A stretch of 64,000 bases of DNA from Owenia fusiformis (Eukaryota > Annelida > Polychaeta > Sabellida > Oweniidae). How positions within the stretch are numbered: position 1 is the first letter of the stretch; each line of letters begins with the position of its first letter. The notes beneath the pieces were generated by a model. That model was not told the DNA's origin and ran no database searches. It was given only the letters and a program-made list of their open reading frames with translations. This document shows, one piece after another, positions 1-41,040 of the stretch. The stretch is from positions 36,513,759 to 36,577,758 of the forward strand of contig CAIIXF020000009.1 in NCBI GenBank assembly GCA_903813345.2. The letters are read 5' to 3'. The position numbers and the translations under genes are program-made.

Positions 1-1860
1 GGGGTTTATTTTAGTTTGTATGAGAACACATTTAATGCCACCCCCCCAAATTACAAATCTACATCTATTCTCTCTATCCCAAATGTGGATCGGAAGCATG
101 AAAAACAGATGCAGACTCGGGACAGTTGCAAGGGGGGCTATAATGGAGAAATTCGTTTTGATTTTGAGTCTAACTGAAATATTTTGTCACAAATATTAAT
201 TAAATACGCAAATAGCCTGTTTTATTAAATGAGACTAGGGCAAAAAATCTATTCATTAAATCTAAAGCCTAGACGATATCTTCTGTAATCAAGGTGGTTT
301 TGGTACACTTCCGCAATTATAAAAACAAAAACATAGACTAAGTTATTAATCTTTTGTTATCATATCAGATTAAGTCAGTTTTGTCTCCGATTGTTATGCA
401 GGTGTGTGTATCGACTCCAGTGAACAACATTAAGTGAATCAATCCTTGAAATTCCCAAATTCATTCCAAATTCTGGCCGTTAACCCCCCCCTCCCCCATG
501 TCTCTTAATTACATTTATTTTGCAAATGATATATAAATTATAGATTAAAATATTTCATTTTCGAATTGCACAAAGGGCAACATGTGAAGATAAAACCGCG
601 ATCCTAAAGCTACTTGCGAAACAAAGTGGTTTATGGTCCCCAATATCATTATTATATTAATACCAATACAATGTACCTCTATGAATATCATAAATTCACT
701 CCTTTTTAATATCAATAGTCAAACAAATTAAGCAGTATGCTACAGTTGGTTATCAATCGGAGTTCACGACCTATTGATTACTCTTTAATACAAAATTTAA
801 CCATTTTAGAATGGGTAACTCACACCCCCCCCCCGTCCATGTTCATGAAGTGCGTAGACTGACATAATAGTGTCATTTATTAATTAAACATCACTGATTT
901 ATGTTGAGACATTCAGTGCGATTATTTCATTTCTTTGTTCAAAAAGTTAAAGCACCAATTAAATACATATTTTTATCACACAAAAGGGGCAGAATACTTG
1001 ACCTTGTATCAATTCATATCCCGATAATTCTTTACAAGGGAATGTTTCTTATTAAAACATAAGCAGCGCCTAGGCGTCGATTGGGGGGGGGGGTCAATCC
1101 AGTGTTCTCAGGCTATGTACAGCCAAGTATCCTGTTTATGTAAAAACCCTACGTTCCCGAATCACAATCAGACAATTAATTAGTATATTTGCTGTGTCTA
1201 GCAATTGATCATAGAATTAGATGTTGCGAAAACTATGGGAACTTGTACCTGTCTGTTTATGGACAGGCTGGGAAAGAACAGCAGAGAGAATGGTACATTC
1301 GATTGAATATGCTTGTTTTGCCCAATTGTGTATTAAAATGCCCCTCATTTATCATATGTATGGTCACAAGTTAAGTCGGCGATAATTTGTATTGACTTAA
1401 CTTGAAACAAATTACTCCGAAATCCAAATACTCATCGAAAAGTAAGGTTATCTTTATATTAAGCTAATACAAAATAAATATATAAATAGGCCTGATGTAT
1501 CAGTGTTTTCAAAGTTTATTGCACGTTTTATCCTTGAAACGCCTTTCTTTTTCTTATCATGATATGTATTTCCTTCACTTAGGATCAATGCGTCGATTAG
1601 CATTGCCTGTAACTGATTTATATTTTCAAAAGGCGGCATGAAATTGCCAAAATGTTTAAATAAGTCAATGTGTCAGCGTACATACAAAATAGTCTGTTTA
1701 ATATTTGCTACATGTACTTGTTCCAAACAGTCTGCGAAAGAATGATTAAAAAATATATCAATTAAAAGTATCAGAGAAAATACTTGCAATCGTTAAAATA
1801 CTGTATGTATTGCTATTGGTAATTAGGTTTAGTTGTTTACACATAATTATGTTGTTCAGT
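1..1860. other. AT-rich spacer, no gene seen
   Basis: No convincing coding frame or splice-flanked exon on either strand. It contains several homopolymer C or G runs (about 41-47, 485-498, 825-834, 1083-1093), a recurrent trait of this genome. The short ORFs here have no recognisable domain. Confidence 0.5.
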
Positions 1861-1861
1861 G

Positions 1862-2065
1862 TGCCAAGAGCGTGTCAAGAGATTCCATTAATTGTCACAG
1901 GGCGTGTAAAGACTTTTTGACATGGTCTTTACACGTCTTTGCACTGCGTGTGCCAAGAAGTGCAAAGAGGTGTAAAGAGTTGAATTCATCGCGTGTCAAG
2001 AGGTGTAAATAATTGGCACGTCTAGAAACCCGGCGTGTAAAGACCAGTTTCTAGACGTGTCAAGA
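1862..2065. repeat. cluster of degenerate GTGYMAAGAG-like words
   Basis: About ten copies of a 10-12 bp word of the form GTGTCAAGAG, GTGTAAAGAG or GTGCCAAGAG lie within 200 bp, some inverted (GTCTTTACACG near 1926). A 13-bp inverted pair, CACGTCTAGAAAC and GTTTCTAGACGTG, lies near its right end. It does not look coding. It may be a decayed tandem array or the core of a small foldback element. Confidence 0.4.
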
Positions 2066-4242
2066 GTTGGAATCCCATATTTCACGCAGTGTTAGCAGTA
2101 AGTCCGCCCTTAGCCAGCTTTTATCAATGGCTTAGCAAGTACATAATTTACAAAGGGTTGACTTTACATTTTTACCTGGCCAATTACATGTATTATATTA
2201 TTATATATATTATATTATTATATGTATGTGCTAGTATATACCTGAACAATGATTCAGAAAGTTAAATGAGATGAGTTACAATCAGAAAAATTGTAAAAAA
2301 TGTTTTTGGTTCAGTTAAGAGACAAAATTAGATTTTCTAATCTTAGACAAAATTGGCAAAGTTACATTCGTCTCATACATTTATAAAAACCGCGAACTTT
2401 TATTTTAGAATTGTTATTTAATTTAATTAAATTGGATTTACAGGATTTATTTATTTAGGAGTTGTATTCAAGTTTTGACATTTTGATAAATGACTTCTCA
2501 CCTACCCAAACACCAACCTCATGCCCGGCTACGCCATCTAATTGTTTTTAAGTGAAGTCAGACCTTTCCCCTCAACCTGGTTTTATTTTTATATGTTAAG
2601 ATTCATATTAGCTCAAATGGGGCAAAATGTTTGTGAGTGTCCAGATGTGTCTAAAATTAAAATGTCTACATATGCCTCAATAAAGTTTTTCATAGTATTA
2701 ATACGTGAGAATCTATACCATTTAAGCAGGAACTCTTTATGTGCCACTGGCCTAGCAACCAGAAAATAAAAACAATTCACAGCATTCAGAGTTATAAGGT
2801 ATAACATAATAACATGGGTCTACCCTCTCCATTAGTTTGACGTTGCTTATAATGTATTCATGATTATTTTTGAAACGTATTTTGCATTTTTGCATTTTAA
2901 ATATGATATTTGATGAATACTTTTTTAAAATACCTGAGGATTACTGTAGGGCTGACACACAATAGAATTGGGAAAAAACATATTTTGGAACTTTCTTTTA
3001 GACCTATATCAGTGAAAAAGTTGGAAATAAGTAGAAGTCTTCATTCTAAAAACTGAAAATATCAGAACTTGAGGGGGAGGGGGTCTGAAAATCGTTTCCA
3101 AAGGTAAAGTCGGATGTATTTGACAATAATCCTGTTTTATGCCAGTAATGACCTTACATTGATAACCGTATTGAACATAATCATTAGCTGTTCTATTCTA
3201 CATAAACATCAATTATTGTATCAATCAATTTTATTTGCCATCATTATTCCCTTGATGATATTCCGATCACTTTAACAAATATTAGTTGTGTTCTTTACTC
3301 AAGTGTATCTTTAGAAGTAATATGGCATTACTTCTAGATTCACGACTTGTAGGGAAAGATATTCAGAGAAGTACGTAGAGACTGAAAGCGACAGGTTTAG
3401 CAATGACGTCAACTTCCTTTGAAATTGATTGATGCGAGGAAATTCCTTGATCAATTTTACCTAATAGATCCTAAAGGGAATTTCTGATGGGGTTTTGCTA
3501 ATGGTGAATATTGAATTGTACATGTACATGCAGTAGTCTAATTATTTAAGCAAAATCCGGGAGTATGAACTCTAAATGCATCTTTCATTAATCAGGAAGT
3601 GGCAAAGGGAATTAAAAAACGGAGCATTAATAGAAACAGGGAATATCTTTCATCTTTGAACATCCCTTCTATCAACAATGATGTTGCTATTTATTTCACT
3701 GATATCAATATTACTGTAGCATAATCTGGATGTATCTAGTTTTCATTCTCTATTATCAGGAAGCATCTAGAAAGTTAGTATTATTAGTTTTACACATATT
3801 CTTTGATAAGGAAAATACTCTCTTCATTTTGTTATATATACTAATTCAAAAAGATTATATGTTAATCATCTGTGTTGAATTTTAATTTTGTCAAGTTTTC
3901 AAAATGAGTTACTGAGTGATAGATATGTTAATGTTTTGGGATTTGGGTTTCAGTCATAGTTTTGTTCAGAAGAAGGATGTCATGGAATTTAGTCTTTATT
4001 TTGTAAGGTTACCTAGGAAGATACTTAATCCATGTAATATAGATTCTTGCATCATCTCTGTTGATTGAGGTATCCTGTGTATTGATTAAAGAAATCTGTC
4101 TATATCCATATTCGTAAGACACAATATACTGTAACATTATTGGGAGAATTCTCTTGATAGGTTGCATAAGTTATCTAGAAGCCAGACATATATGTCATGT
4201 TATGTCAGAAACATGGCCCAATAAAAACCAATCAATATCATA
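2066..4242. other. AT-rich spacer, no gene seen
   Basis: AT-rich DNA with an AT microsatellite at about 2190-2225. Short ORFs have no domain signature and no supporting splice sites. I see nothing else. Confidence 0.5.
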
Positions 4243-5190
4243 CTGAAGGTAGATAAATCTATCTCTGAGGTAGATAATCTGAATACTGAGGTAGACAATC
4301 TGAATACTGAGGTAGATAATCTGACCTTTGAGCAAGACAATCTGAATACTGAGGTAGACAATTATACTTCTGTGGTAGACAGTCCTGACCTTTGAGGTAG
4401 ACAATCTCAGCACTGAGGTAGACAATCTCAACCTCTGAGTGAGACAATCTGAACACTGATGTAGACAATCTGACCTTTGAGGTAGACAAGAATCTCACCA
4501 CTGAGGTAGACAATCTAAACCTCTGAGCTAGATGATCTAAACACTGAGGTAGACAATCTGACCTTTGAGGTGGACAATCTCACCACTGAGGTAGATAATC
4601 TCAACTTCTGAGCTAGACAATCTGAACACTGAGGAAGACAATCTGACCTTTGAGGTAGACAATCTCACCACTGAGCTAGACAATCTCAACTTCTGAGCTA
4701 GACAATCTCAACTTCTGAGCTAGACAATCTGAACACTGAGGTAGACAGTCTGACCTTTGAGTTAGACAATCTCACCACTGAGGTAGATAATCTAAACCTC
4801 TGAGCTAGACAATCTGAACACTGAGGTAGACAATCTGACCTTTGAGGTAGACAATCTCACCACTGAGCTAGACAATCTCAACTTCTGAGCTAGACAATCT
4901 CAACTTCTGAGGTAGACAATCTGAACACTGAGGTAGACAATCTGAATACTGAGGTAGACAATCTCACCACTGAGGTAGACAATCTCAACTTCTGAGCTAG
5001 ACAATCTCAACTTCTGAGCTAGACAATCTGAACACTGAGGTAGACAGTCTGACCTTTGAGGTAGATAATCTCACCACTGAGGTAGACAATCTCACCACTG
5101 AGGTAGACAATCTAAACACTGCGGTAGAAAATCTGACATCCAAGGTAGACAGCCTTCACCTTTAAAGTAGATAGTACCTCCAAGGTAGTT
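4243..5190. repeat. 21/22-bp minisatellite, about 40 units
   Basis: The unit is GAGGTAGACAATCT followed by a variable 7-8 bp tail (GAACACT, GACCTTT-type, CACCACT or CAACTTCT endings). Most units are 21 bp; those ending in AACTTCT are 22 bp and so shift frame. Units alternate in a higher-order pattern of about 86 bp. Read on the plus strand, a 21-bp unit gives a heptad with V and L at coiled-coil spacing (EVDNLNT-like), but frame shifts and TGA or TAG codons break any long ORF. It is best called a minisatellite, possibly born from a coiled-coil coding exon. Confidence 0.85.
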
Positions 5191-5569
5191 TCTTCAAAGG
5201 TTCATAATCTCATCAATAGCTTATCTCACATTGAAGGAAGGTAACCTGTATGGAAATAATTTAATTCTAATGTGAGCATTATAATGTAACTTGATTAATA
5301 TAGAGGAAAGCTTGTCTTTAGCTAAGCTGAGCCAACACATATTGCATCATAGGATTGCATCCAAGATTTACTATGATATTGGGTTTGCATCTTAAGCTGT
5401 AGAGTAATCATTTAATCACAGACAGTATACACCATTAATTCAATCTACTAAATCTTCTGTAATCTCTATCAAAAATTAGTTTGTTATTTGTAATTGATGG
5501 GATTACATCAATGGTGAGATTTGTGATCTCAGATAGGTAAGATTGCCTTCCTAAGAAATGAGATTTTCT

Positions 5570-5635
5570 ACCTCTGATGTATATGTATGATTGTCTACCT
5601 CAAAGATGTGATAAGGTCTATCTCAGAGGTGCTTT
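5570..5635. repeat. inverted fragment of the 21-bp minisatellite
   Basis: Contains GATTGTCTACCTCAAAG and TCTATCTCAGAGGT, reverse complements of the unit tiled at 4.2-5.2 kb. It lies 400 bp beyond the array, so array and fragment could fold back on each other. Confidence 0.55.
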
Positions 5636-6261
5636 TGTATCAAATATTGAAAGTATTAGTTCTTTAATTCATACATTTTTAGATACATTTGGAAATACAA
5701 CTAGTTTAAGATTACGTAGAAGTCAAATTAGCTTAAAAATTTTAAGATGGTATTTGGAAAAAGGGAAACGCTTCTTTTAAAAACATGTAATTTTCATTAA
5801 CGTACATTCTATTACAGCCATTTCAAAGTAATTTTATGGATTTTGTGAAAAAACACTTACATGTAGTAATACCATTTTGCTTCGATCTAGTTATTTCAAT
5901 TATGATTTCATTGTAAAGATATTGTCAGCATCCTGTCATTTCAATGACATTGCGATATTAACCTGTTGAACCCAGAATGATTGATTAAATGCTTAGTCAG
6001 GGTTGGCATTCTCCATTTGTTCTGTCGTAATGCTTTTTTTTCTATTTATGTTAAGATATATTTATATGTTTGGGTGATTAATGATGTAGTGTTGGTTATT
6101 CTGCATTTCAATGTTTGAAACTCACAGTTGCCTCTTTGCCGTGGTAATCACATTTTACACTTTACAATGGACTTGGAAAAACTTATTATGAATCTTTCAT
6201 TAGACTAGATCGTAGGACTGTCTCTCAATTTCAAAGTGTAGATTATTCTTTTCATTAAGCT

Positions 6262-6870
6262 GAATGGAGTTTGAGAGGGATATAGAGAAGCTGTCTTTCC
6301 ATCCTTTTCTCGATCCTTCTCGATCCATCTGTCATTCATCTGTCCAGATGAATACTCAAATACTGCATGATGGATCAGGTTCAAATTTTATAGGCTGATG
6401 CCTTATGGGGATAGGTCCTCTGCTTGAGATGGAATTTTCAATATGGCCACTCAATTCAAAATGGCCATCATTCGTCATATCCTGGTGCCTGAATGACATA
6501 AGCGCTCTATTTAAGAAGAAATTTTCAAGATGGCTGCTAAATTCAAAATGGCCACCATTTTTTGCAAAAACAATTGTCATCTTAAGGTTCAGTTGGAAAG
6601 TAACATTTTGGTAAAAAATTGCTATACCTGCACATGTTATTTTCTGGTACAAAATTAAGTATGAAGTCATGTGTGTGTTTCCTTGCTTTTTTCAGGAAAG
6701 GATCATTACACTGTCTATTTTTAGTAAACCTGGAAACAGGTCAATGGTAGTTCCTGTGTTGTCTGAAAACTTTGAAAGAAAATTTTAGATGCTGATGCCC
6801 AGGGACAGAGGATATAGGATTCTTATCAGGAAGAATTTCAAAGATTCCAATTCAATATGGCCAGCATTAT
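6262..6870. repeat. old diverged copies of the 'AAAATGGCC' repeat family
   Basis: The order of landmarks matches the younger elements at 7.9 and 32.0 kb: GATATAGAGAA, a C/T-rich stretch, AATACTCAAATACTG, then TATGGGGATAGG, then repeated TTCAAAATGGCC. Divergence is high, so this is an older insertion. Related fragments lie at 37.1 and 48.6 kb. Confidence 0.55.
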
Positions 6871-7559
6871 GAATAGCCACCAGATATAGGGGGATACCAT
6901 CATGTATGTCAATGCACCCTTGCTGAAATCCTCATTTTCTCAGAAGAACTCAAGTTGATTGAATCTCAACAAGTAGATTTCTGTTGGCCGTTATTTCTAT
7001 CATGTAATGTGAAAAATGACTAGGGATTTGATAAAATGTTTTGATCCATGGGCCGGGATTTACTACTCGCCAGAGTTGCAGTTTCTAGTTTTAAAATCAA
7101 AATCAAACTGTTTTAAAGGGTAGGGACATGTGTGTGTGCATGCAACATTAATTCGTATTCAATAAATCATCCATCCATAAACTCTAAACTCATATAATAC
7201 AACCTATTATTTAATGAAACACAGTTCAGTTAACAATGTATTGGATATATTGGAGTATTTCATTTCACTAACTGCATCTGTGTCATGTAACAGCATAGAT
7301 TATGGGAATCAGTACATATTGTATTTCAAAAAAGGGTACTCTGTTGTGGAAATTTGGATTAAAGTAATAATGATCATTAAACATTAGATATGTAATACGG
7401 GAATGTAATAGCATACAGAAGAGTATACCCATTTTTGAGAAACACAAATCATATGTACATGTACTAGTGAGGGGTATTTATATGGAGACAGTGTTGCTAA
7501 AGATGGCATCTGGTTGACATCTGTTGAAACCCATACAATGTGGTCTTCACCCCATTAAC

Positions 7560-7856
7560 CTACAATTGTGTATGCCTAAATTGTATCAAATGCTGGTGGA
7601 GCCTGTTCAACTCTGCCTGAGTGAACTTCCCCAGGGGTGTCAGAGCATATTTGAAAAGGAATTGCTTATTTTCCAGAATATCTAGGTGGCAGGAAAACTT
7701 ATTGTGTGGCAGAAGGCCGTGCATCTGGGGATGCTCCCTTTGGAAATTTTTTTCAAAGTCGTTTATCTGAGCATTTGTAAGGACTATAAATAGTTCTTTT
7801 GTGAACTGTTTATAAACAGTGAACACCCGCGTCCCGCAGTAGCACCCATCGTACCT
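7560..7856 (-). CDS. hypothetical coding exon, unknown protein
   Basis: An open frame of 98 codons ending in TAG at 7562-7560. It can begin at a possible acceptor (...GTCTAG before AGGTAC) at 7856; no good ATG lies in this stretch, so it would be a terminal exon. The peptide has mixed, non-repetitive composition, which is unusual for random AT-rich DNA. It includes YDGCYCGTRVF near the start, TNAQINDFEKNFQ in the middle and LGKFTQAELNRLHQHLIQF near the end. I do not recognise the family. It lies 2.9 kb beyond the last exon of the metalloproteinase gene on the same strand, and the mobile element at 7910 begins about 50 bp upstream of it, which may have cut it off from earlier exons. It could equally be an exon of a gene leaving the window on the left, or a relic. 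Confidence 0.35.
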   Translation of the reverse strand, partial: RYDGCYCGTRVFTVYKQFTKELFIVLTNAQINDFEKNFQREHPQMHGLLPHNKFSCHLDILENKQFLFKYALTPLGKFTQAELNRLHQHLIQFRHTQL

Positions 7857-7909
7857 CTAGACTATATCCTATTAGTCTGTTATGTTAAGAGTTGGTAATT
7901 CAAAATATT

Positions 7910-9009
7910 TGTTATCCCATCGAACGAAGTTCGGAGGGATATAGGGAACGCCTCCGTCCGTCCGTCCGTCCGGGCAATAACTCAAATATCGTTGACCCGA
8001 TTTTATTCATATTTTGTACACATATACCCTATGGGGGTAGAAGTTCTGCTCGAAAGCCGATTTTCAAAATGGCCGCTCATTTAAAAATGGCAGCCATTTT
8101 AGTGCCGATTTTACAGTAATTTAGGTGCAATATGTAAAACTGTAATAGCAATATGTTTTAAATGTAAAAAAAATTATATAGGACATTAATAAAGCTATAA
8201 ATGTAGATATTAAAAAAGCACATGGCAGCCATCTTGAAAAATGGCGGCCTTTACTCGTTATTTTACGATTTTTGCTGTAACTCGAAAAGTAGTGGAGCGA
8301 TTTTGTTCATATTTGGTATGTGAATACTATAAGCATGGCACACTGTCTAATGACACTTTTGGAAGAAGGCGGCCATTTTGAAAAATGGCGGCCATTTTGA
8401 AAAATGGCGGCCATTTTAACTTATTTTACTAAAACTCGAAAAGTAGTGGAGCGATTTTGTTCATATTTGGTATGTGAATACGTTTAAGCATGGCATACTG
8501 TCTAATGACACTTTTGGTAGAGGGCGGTCATTTTTCAAAATGGCCGCCATTTCAACGTATTTTACTATAACTCGAAAAGTAGTGGAGCGATTTTGTTCAT
8601 ATTCGGTATGTGAATACTGTGCATGGCACACTGTCTAATGACACTTTTGATAGAAGGTGGCCATTTTGAAAAATGGCGGACATTTTGAAAAATGGCCGCC
8701 ATTTTAACGTATTTTACTATAACTCGAAAAGTAGTGGAGCGATTTTGTTCATATTTGGTATGTGAATACTATAGGCATGGCACACTGTCTAATGATACTT
8801 TTGGTTGAAGGCGGCCATTTTTCAAAATGGCCACCATTTTAACGTATTTTACTATAACTCGAAAAGTAGTTGAGCGATTTTGTTCATATTTGGTATGTGA
8901 ATATTATAAGCATGGCAGACTGTCTAATGACACTTTTGGTAGAAGGTGCCCCTTTTGAAAAATGTTTGATGGGATTCGCTACGCTTTGGCGTTGCCGTTG
9001 TTCTGGTTC
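7910..9009 (+). mobile_element. non-coding element, family A copy 1
   Basis: Shares both ends with the element at 32036-33405. The left end is GTTATCCCATCGAACG followed by AAGTTCGGAGGGATATAGGG and a CGTC microsatellite; the right end is GATGGGATTCGCTACGCTTT then ...GTTGTTCTGGTT. ATCCCATCGAAC at the left recurs inverted as GTTTGATGGGAT about 31 bp from the right end, so the inverted repeats are subterminal. No transposase frame is present. The interior is a tandem array with a 136-154 bp period. Superfamily unknown; subterminal inverted repeats with a tandem core would fit Helentron-type non-autonomous elements, but I see no proof of this. Confidence 0.7.
8225..8965. repeat. tandem array with AAAATGGCGGCCATTTT palindromes
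   Basis: The word CTCGAAAAGTAGTGGAGCGA or a near match recurs at 8281, 8435, 8571, 8723 and 8859. Each unit carries one or two palindromes of the type AAAATGGCGGCCATTTT, which contain the known YY1 core (CCGCCATTTT / AAAATGGCGG). Confidence 0.85.
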
Positions 9010-10379
9010 AAATAGGAAGCGCTATTCAAAATGGCCGATAGAGTGAATTAATTTGCATATTTGTTACTTCAACTAGCTTTATTTCTACTTGACAATATGC
9101 TATGTAACCTTTTATTGCATTTGATTGTTACTTACTACTTTATTGAATTTTTGTAATGTTTATTTAATTGAAGAAATGGTTCCTGTAATTGATAATTTTG
9201 TGCAAAAAATTTCACTACAATTTCCACAGTAGTACATCATAACAGACTGAAATCCGGGCAGTCTGTTGGATACATACTAATCGTACCTCCCTGGCTAGGC
9301 CCATGCATATTCAGATATGCAAGAAAATAATGAGTATGACCAAATAAAAAATAGGAAAATACAATAAGACCATTTTCACCGGCAGCTGATCAAAGGGGGG
9401 GGGGGGGGGGACCGGGGCCTCATAGTTGAAACATATAAGACTTTGCAAAATAGTGCCTTAAAGTTTTTCACTTTAATTTTCTGCCATTCAAATTAGGAAT
9501 CATTTCGAAAAAGAGCATAAGGAACAGGGGAAACATCTTGTATACTGAGATTTTCTTTCACCTTTTCAATTTTGTAATTCTCCATTTCAAAGCAATTTGC
9601 CTTTTGCTTTTTCCAGGAAGAATGGCTGGATAAAACTGGGCTTTCCATAATCTGCTTCATAAAGAGTGACACTGAAGGTTGAACATTCCGGCAAGATAAT
9701 CATTGAGTAGTATAGCAGTTGAGTAGCGAGACTTAACAGTATCCTGGTCCCAGATCCCGGTATGTATGTTTTGATATAATCATATATATTTTTTCTTATA
9801 TATTCATTCATGTAAAAGAAGAAAAAACAATTGCAATCCATCCCAGTTGTGTCAAACAGAATAAGAATGAATGATTGACAATACAGTATATACATGTAAT
9901 TACAATATGTTCATGCTAGAATGCAAATCAATCAGGTTATTATTTCATCAAATATTAATCAGAACAAAATTATTAAGCTGGATGAAATAGGAACCAATGG
10001 GAACAAGTGGAGATAGTGTTTATTCTTGTAAACCAGAACTTTCTCTGAAATGTTTGTGGAAAGCATCAGGTTCAAACCTAGGGGCCTGAGTATGTTTGTA
10101 AATGGAATGAATAGGAACTTTTAGAGACATTGTGTTTGCTTACAAATCTGATCATAATTCCCAATTTAGATGTAGATTTTGTTTTTCTTATGCAAGTAAT
10201 TAGTAATGTAGGAAACATCACCAAATCTGACAATTTCATCCTGGAGAGACCATTAAATTAAATTATGAGATATGTCTCACCATGTAGTAAACTTTGGCCA
10301 AAATTCAGGTAGAGTGATGTAACAAAACAATGAATAAGTATGAAGAAGTAGTACTATATTCAAGTATGTTGTACAGGTC
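9010..10379. other. spacer; contains a 16-bp G run
   Basis: AT-rich non-coding DNA downstream of the metalloproteinase gene's last exon. A (G)16 tract lies at 9395-9410. A minus-strand AATAAA occurs at about 10024-10019 and could be a polyadenylation signal for that gene, but with no other support. Confidence 0.4.
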
Positions 10380-10545
10380 CATAGCCAGGGGGGTTGGGCC
10401 AAAAATTCTTTCGAAAATTATGCCATTTTCACCATCCTATGCACTTTTCAAGAGATTTTGAGCCAAAGTTGTCAAATGTGATTGTGAAACCCCCTGGAAT
10501 TTTTTGAAAAGTGAACCCCCCTTGGCAAAATCTGACTACGGGCAT
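10380..10545. repeat. dispersed 'GTAGCCAG ... GGGGGG' repeat, copy
   Basis: Starts CCATAGCCAGGGGGGTTGGG and ends CCCCCCTTGGCAAAATCTG. G or C runs flank a short AT-rich core and there is a GTAGCCAG-like word, as in the copies at 13.7, 22.2 and 24.1 kb. Likely a mobile-element tail; class not determined. Confidence 0.45.
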
Positions 10546-10781
10546 GTTATATCATATTTTTTATAACAGTACAATAATACATGATCTTCATAATATAAAG
10601 TACATGTACATTTAGTTTTGTTTCTCAGCCAGCTCCAGCTCTTGTCATACTCTGTCAGAGTATTGAATATTAAAGGAAATGTATGTTTTTGATCAGGGTA
10701 GTACCCCTTTATGTGGTCACTATCCCTAAGTATCTGGTCCATCATTTTTCATCTTATTTCTTCCAAATCATGTTTTGTTGA

Positions 10782-40038
<29,257 letters not shown>

Positions 40039-40102
40039 CCTCAATTCAATCTTGTCTCTTTTCCTTTCCTGAGAAGTTGAATGTTTAGCTGACTCTGTTC
40101 GA

Positions 40103-40111
40103 CCTTATATA
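40103..40111 (-). promoter_or_regulatory. TATA box of the metalloproteinase gene
   Basis: On the minus strand this reads TATATAAGG, about 65 bp upstream of the ATG at 40038. That leaves room for a start site near 40080 and a short 5' leader. It is the only good TATA match close to exon 1. Confidence 0.6.
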
Positions 40112-40504
40112 TTGTATCAGGTTTTACAAACAGGGTGCCAATACTGACATCCCAGGGTATTAAGGTCAGAATTGTGTTATTGTGACCCTATGTGGGCCTA
40201 AATGTTCCAGGGTCTAGCACTCTGATAGGATTTTGTTACCTAAATACTTGGAAGGTGTCAAGAGACCAGGGGATAAGCGGATGTATTATAAAACAGAGGG
40301 AACATCTCAAAATAATTGATTAAATAATTCATTGATTGATTTATGATAAAAATATGTATCATATGAATACTTATAAAAAATGGAAGTATGCATATATTAT
40401 ATTTCCATAGTTTGCCTGAAAATTTAAATTATGTAATGGAATCATATATCAGTTATCTTGAAGAAAATTGCTACACCTTGACAAGATTTAAAATTTATTT
40501 TGGC

Positions 40505-41040
40505 ACCCTTGGCGTTGCAGTTGTCTCACAATTTTGTTATACTATTATTGTAAGCTCAACAAATTAGCTGCAGAACGCACATGATTCTCAAAATTGTTCC
40601 AAAAATTGATATTTCCTCCACCATGCTTTAGTAATTTTAAAATGAAGGTCATTGCAATTGTCTCACAAGTATTGTATCATTTTGTCATAAGCTCAAATAG
40701 CCACAAGGATGAGCTACATGTATAATAGTATCATGCATAATTTGAGAAGATTTTGATGTAGTAGTAAAGATCATTACAGTTGTCTCACAAGTATTGTATT
40801 ATATTGTCATGAGCTCAAATAACTACAAAGATAAGCTAGAATCATGCATAAATTGTAAGAAGATTTTGATATTTCCTCCACCATGTTGTAGTGATTTTAT
40901 AATGGTCATTGCAGTTGTCTCACAACTATCATTTTGTCTGTCATGAGCTCAAATAACTACAAGGATAAGCTATAATAGAATCATGCATAAATTGTTAGAA
41001 GATTTTGATATTTCCTCCATCTGTAGTAATCTTACAATAA
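40505..41040. repeat. degenerate tandem repeat upstream of the metalloproteinase promoter
   Basis: CAGTTGTCTCACAA or variants at about 40513, 40653, 40773 and 40910, each followed by TCATGAGCTCAAATA, ATAAGCTA, CATGCATAA and GATTTTGATATTTCCTCC. Four copies, period roughly 120-140 bp, starting 400 bp upstream of the TATA box. Confidence 0.8.

Noticed and set aside
4195-4513. Minus-strand ORFs with YLSIQIVYL repeats
   Set aside because: Products of the 21/22-bp minisatellite.
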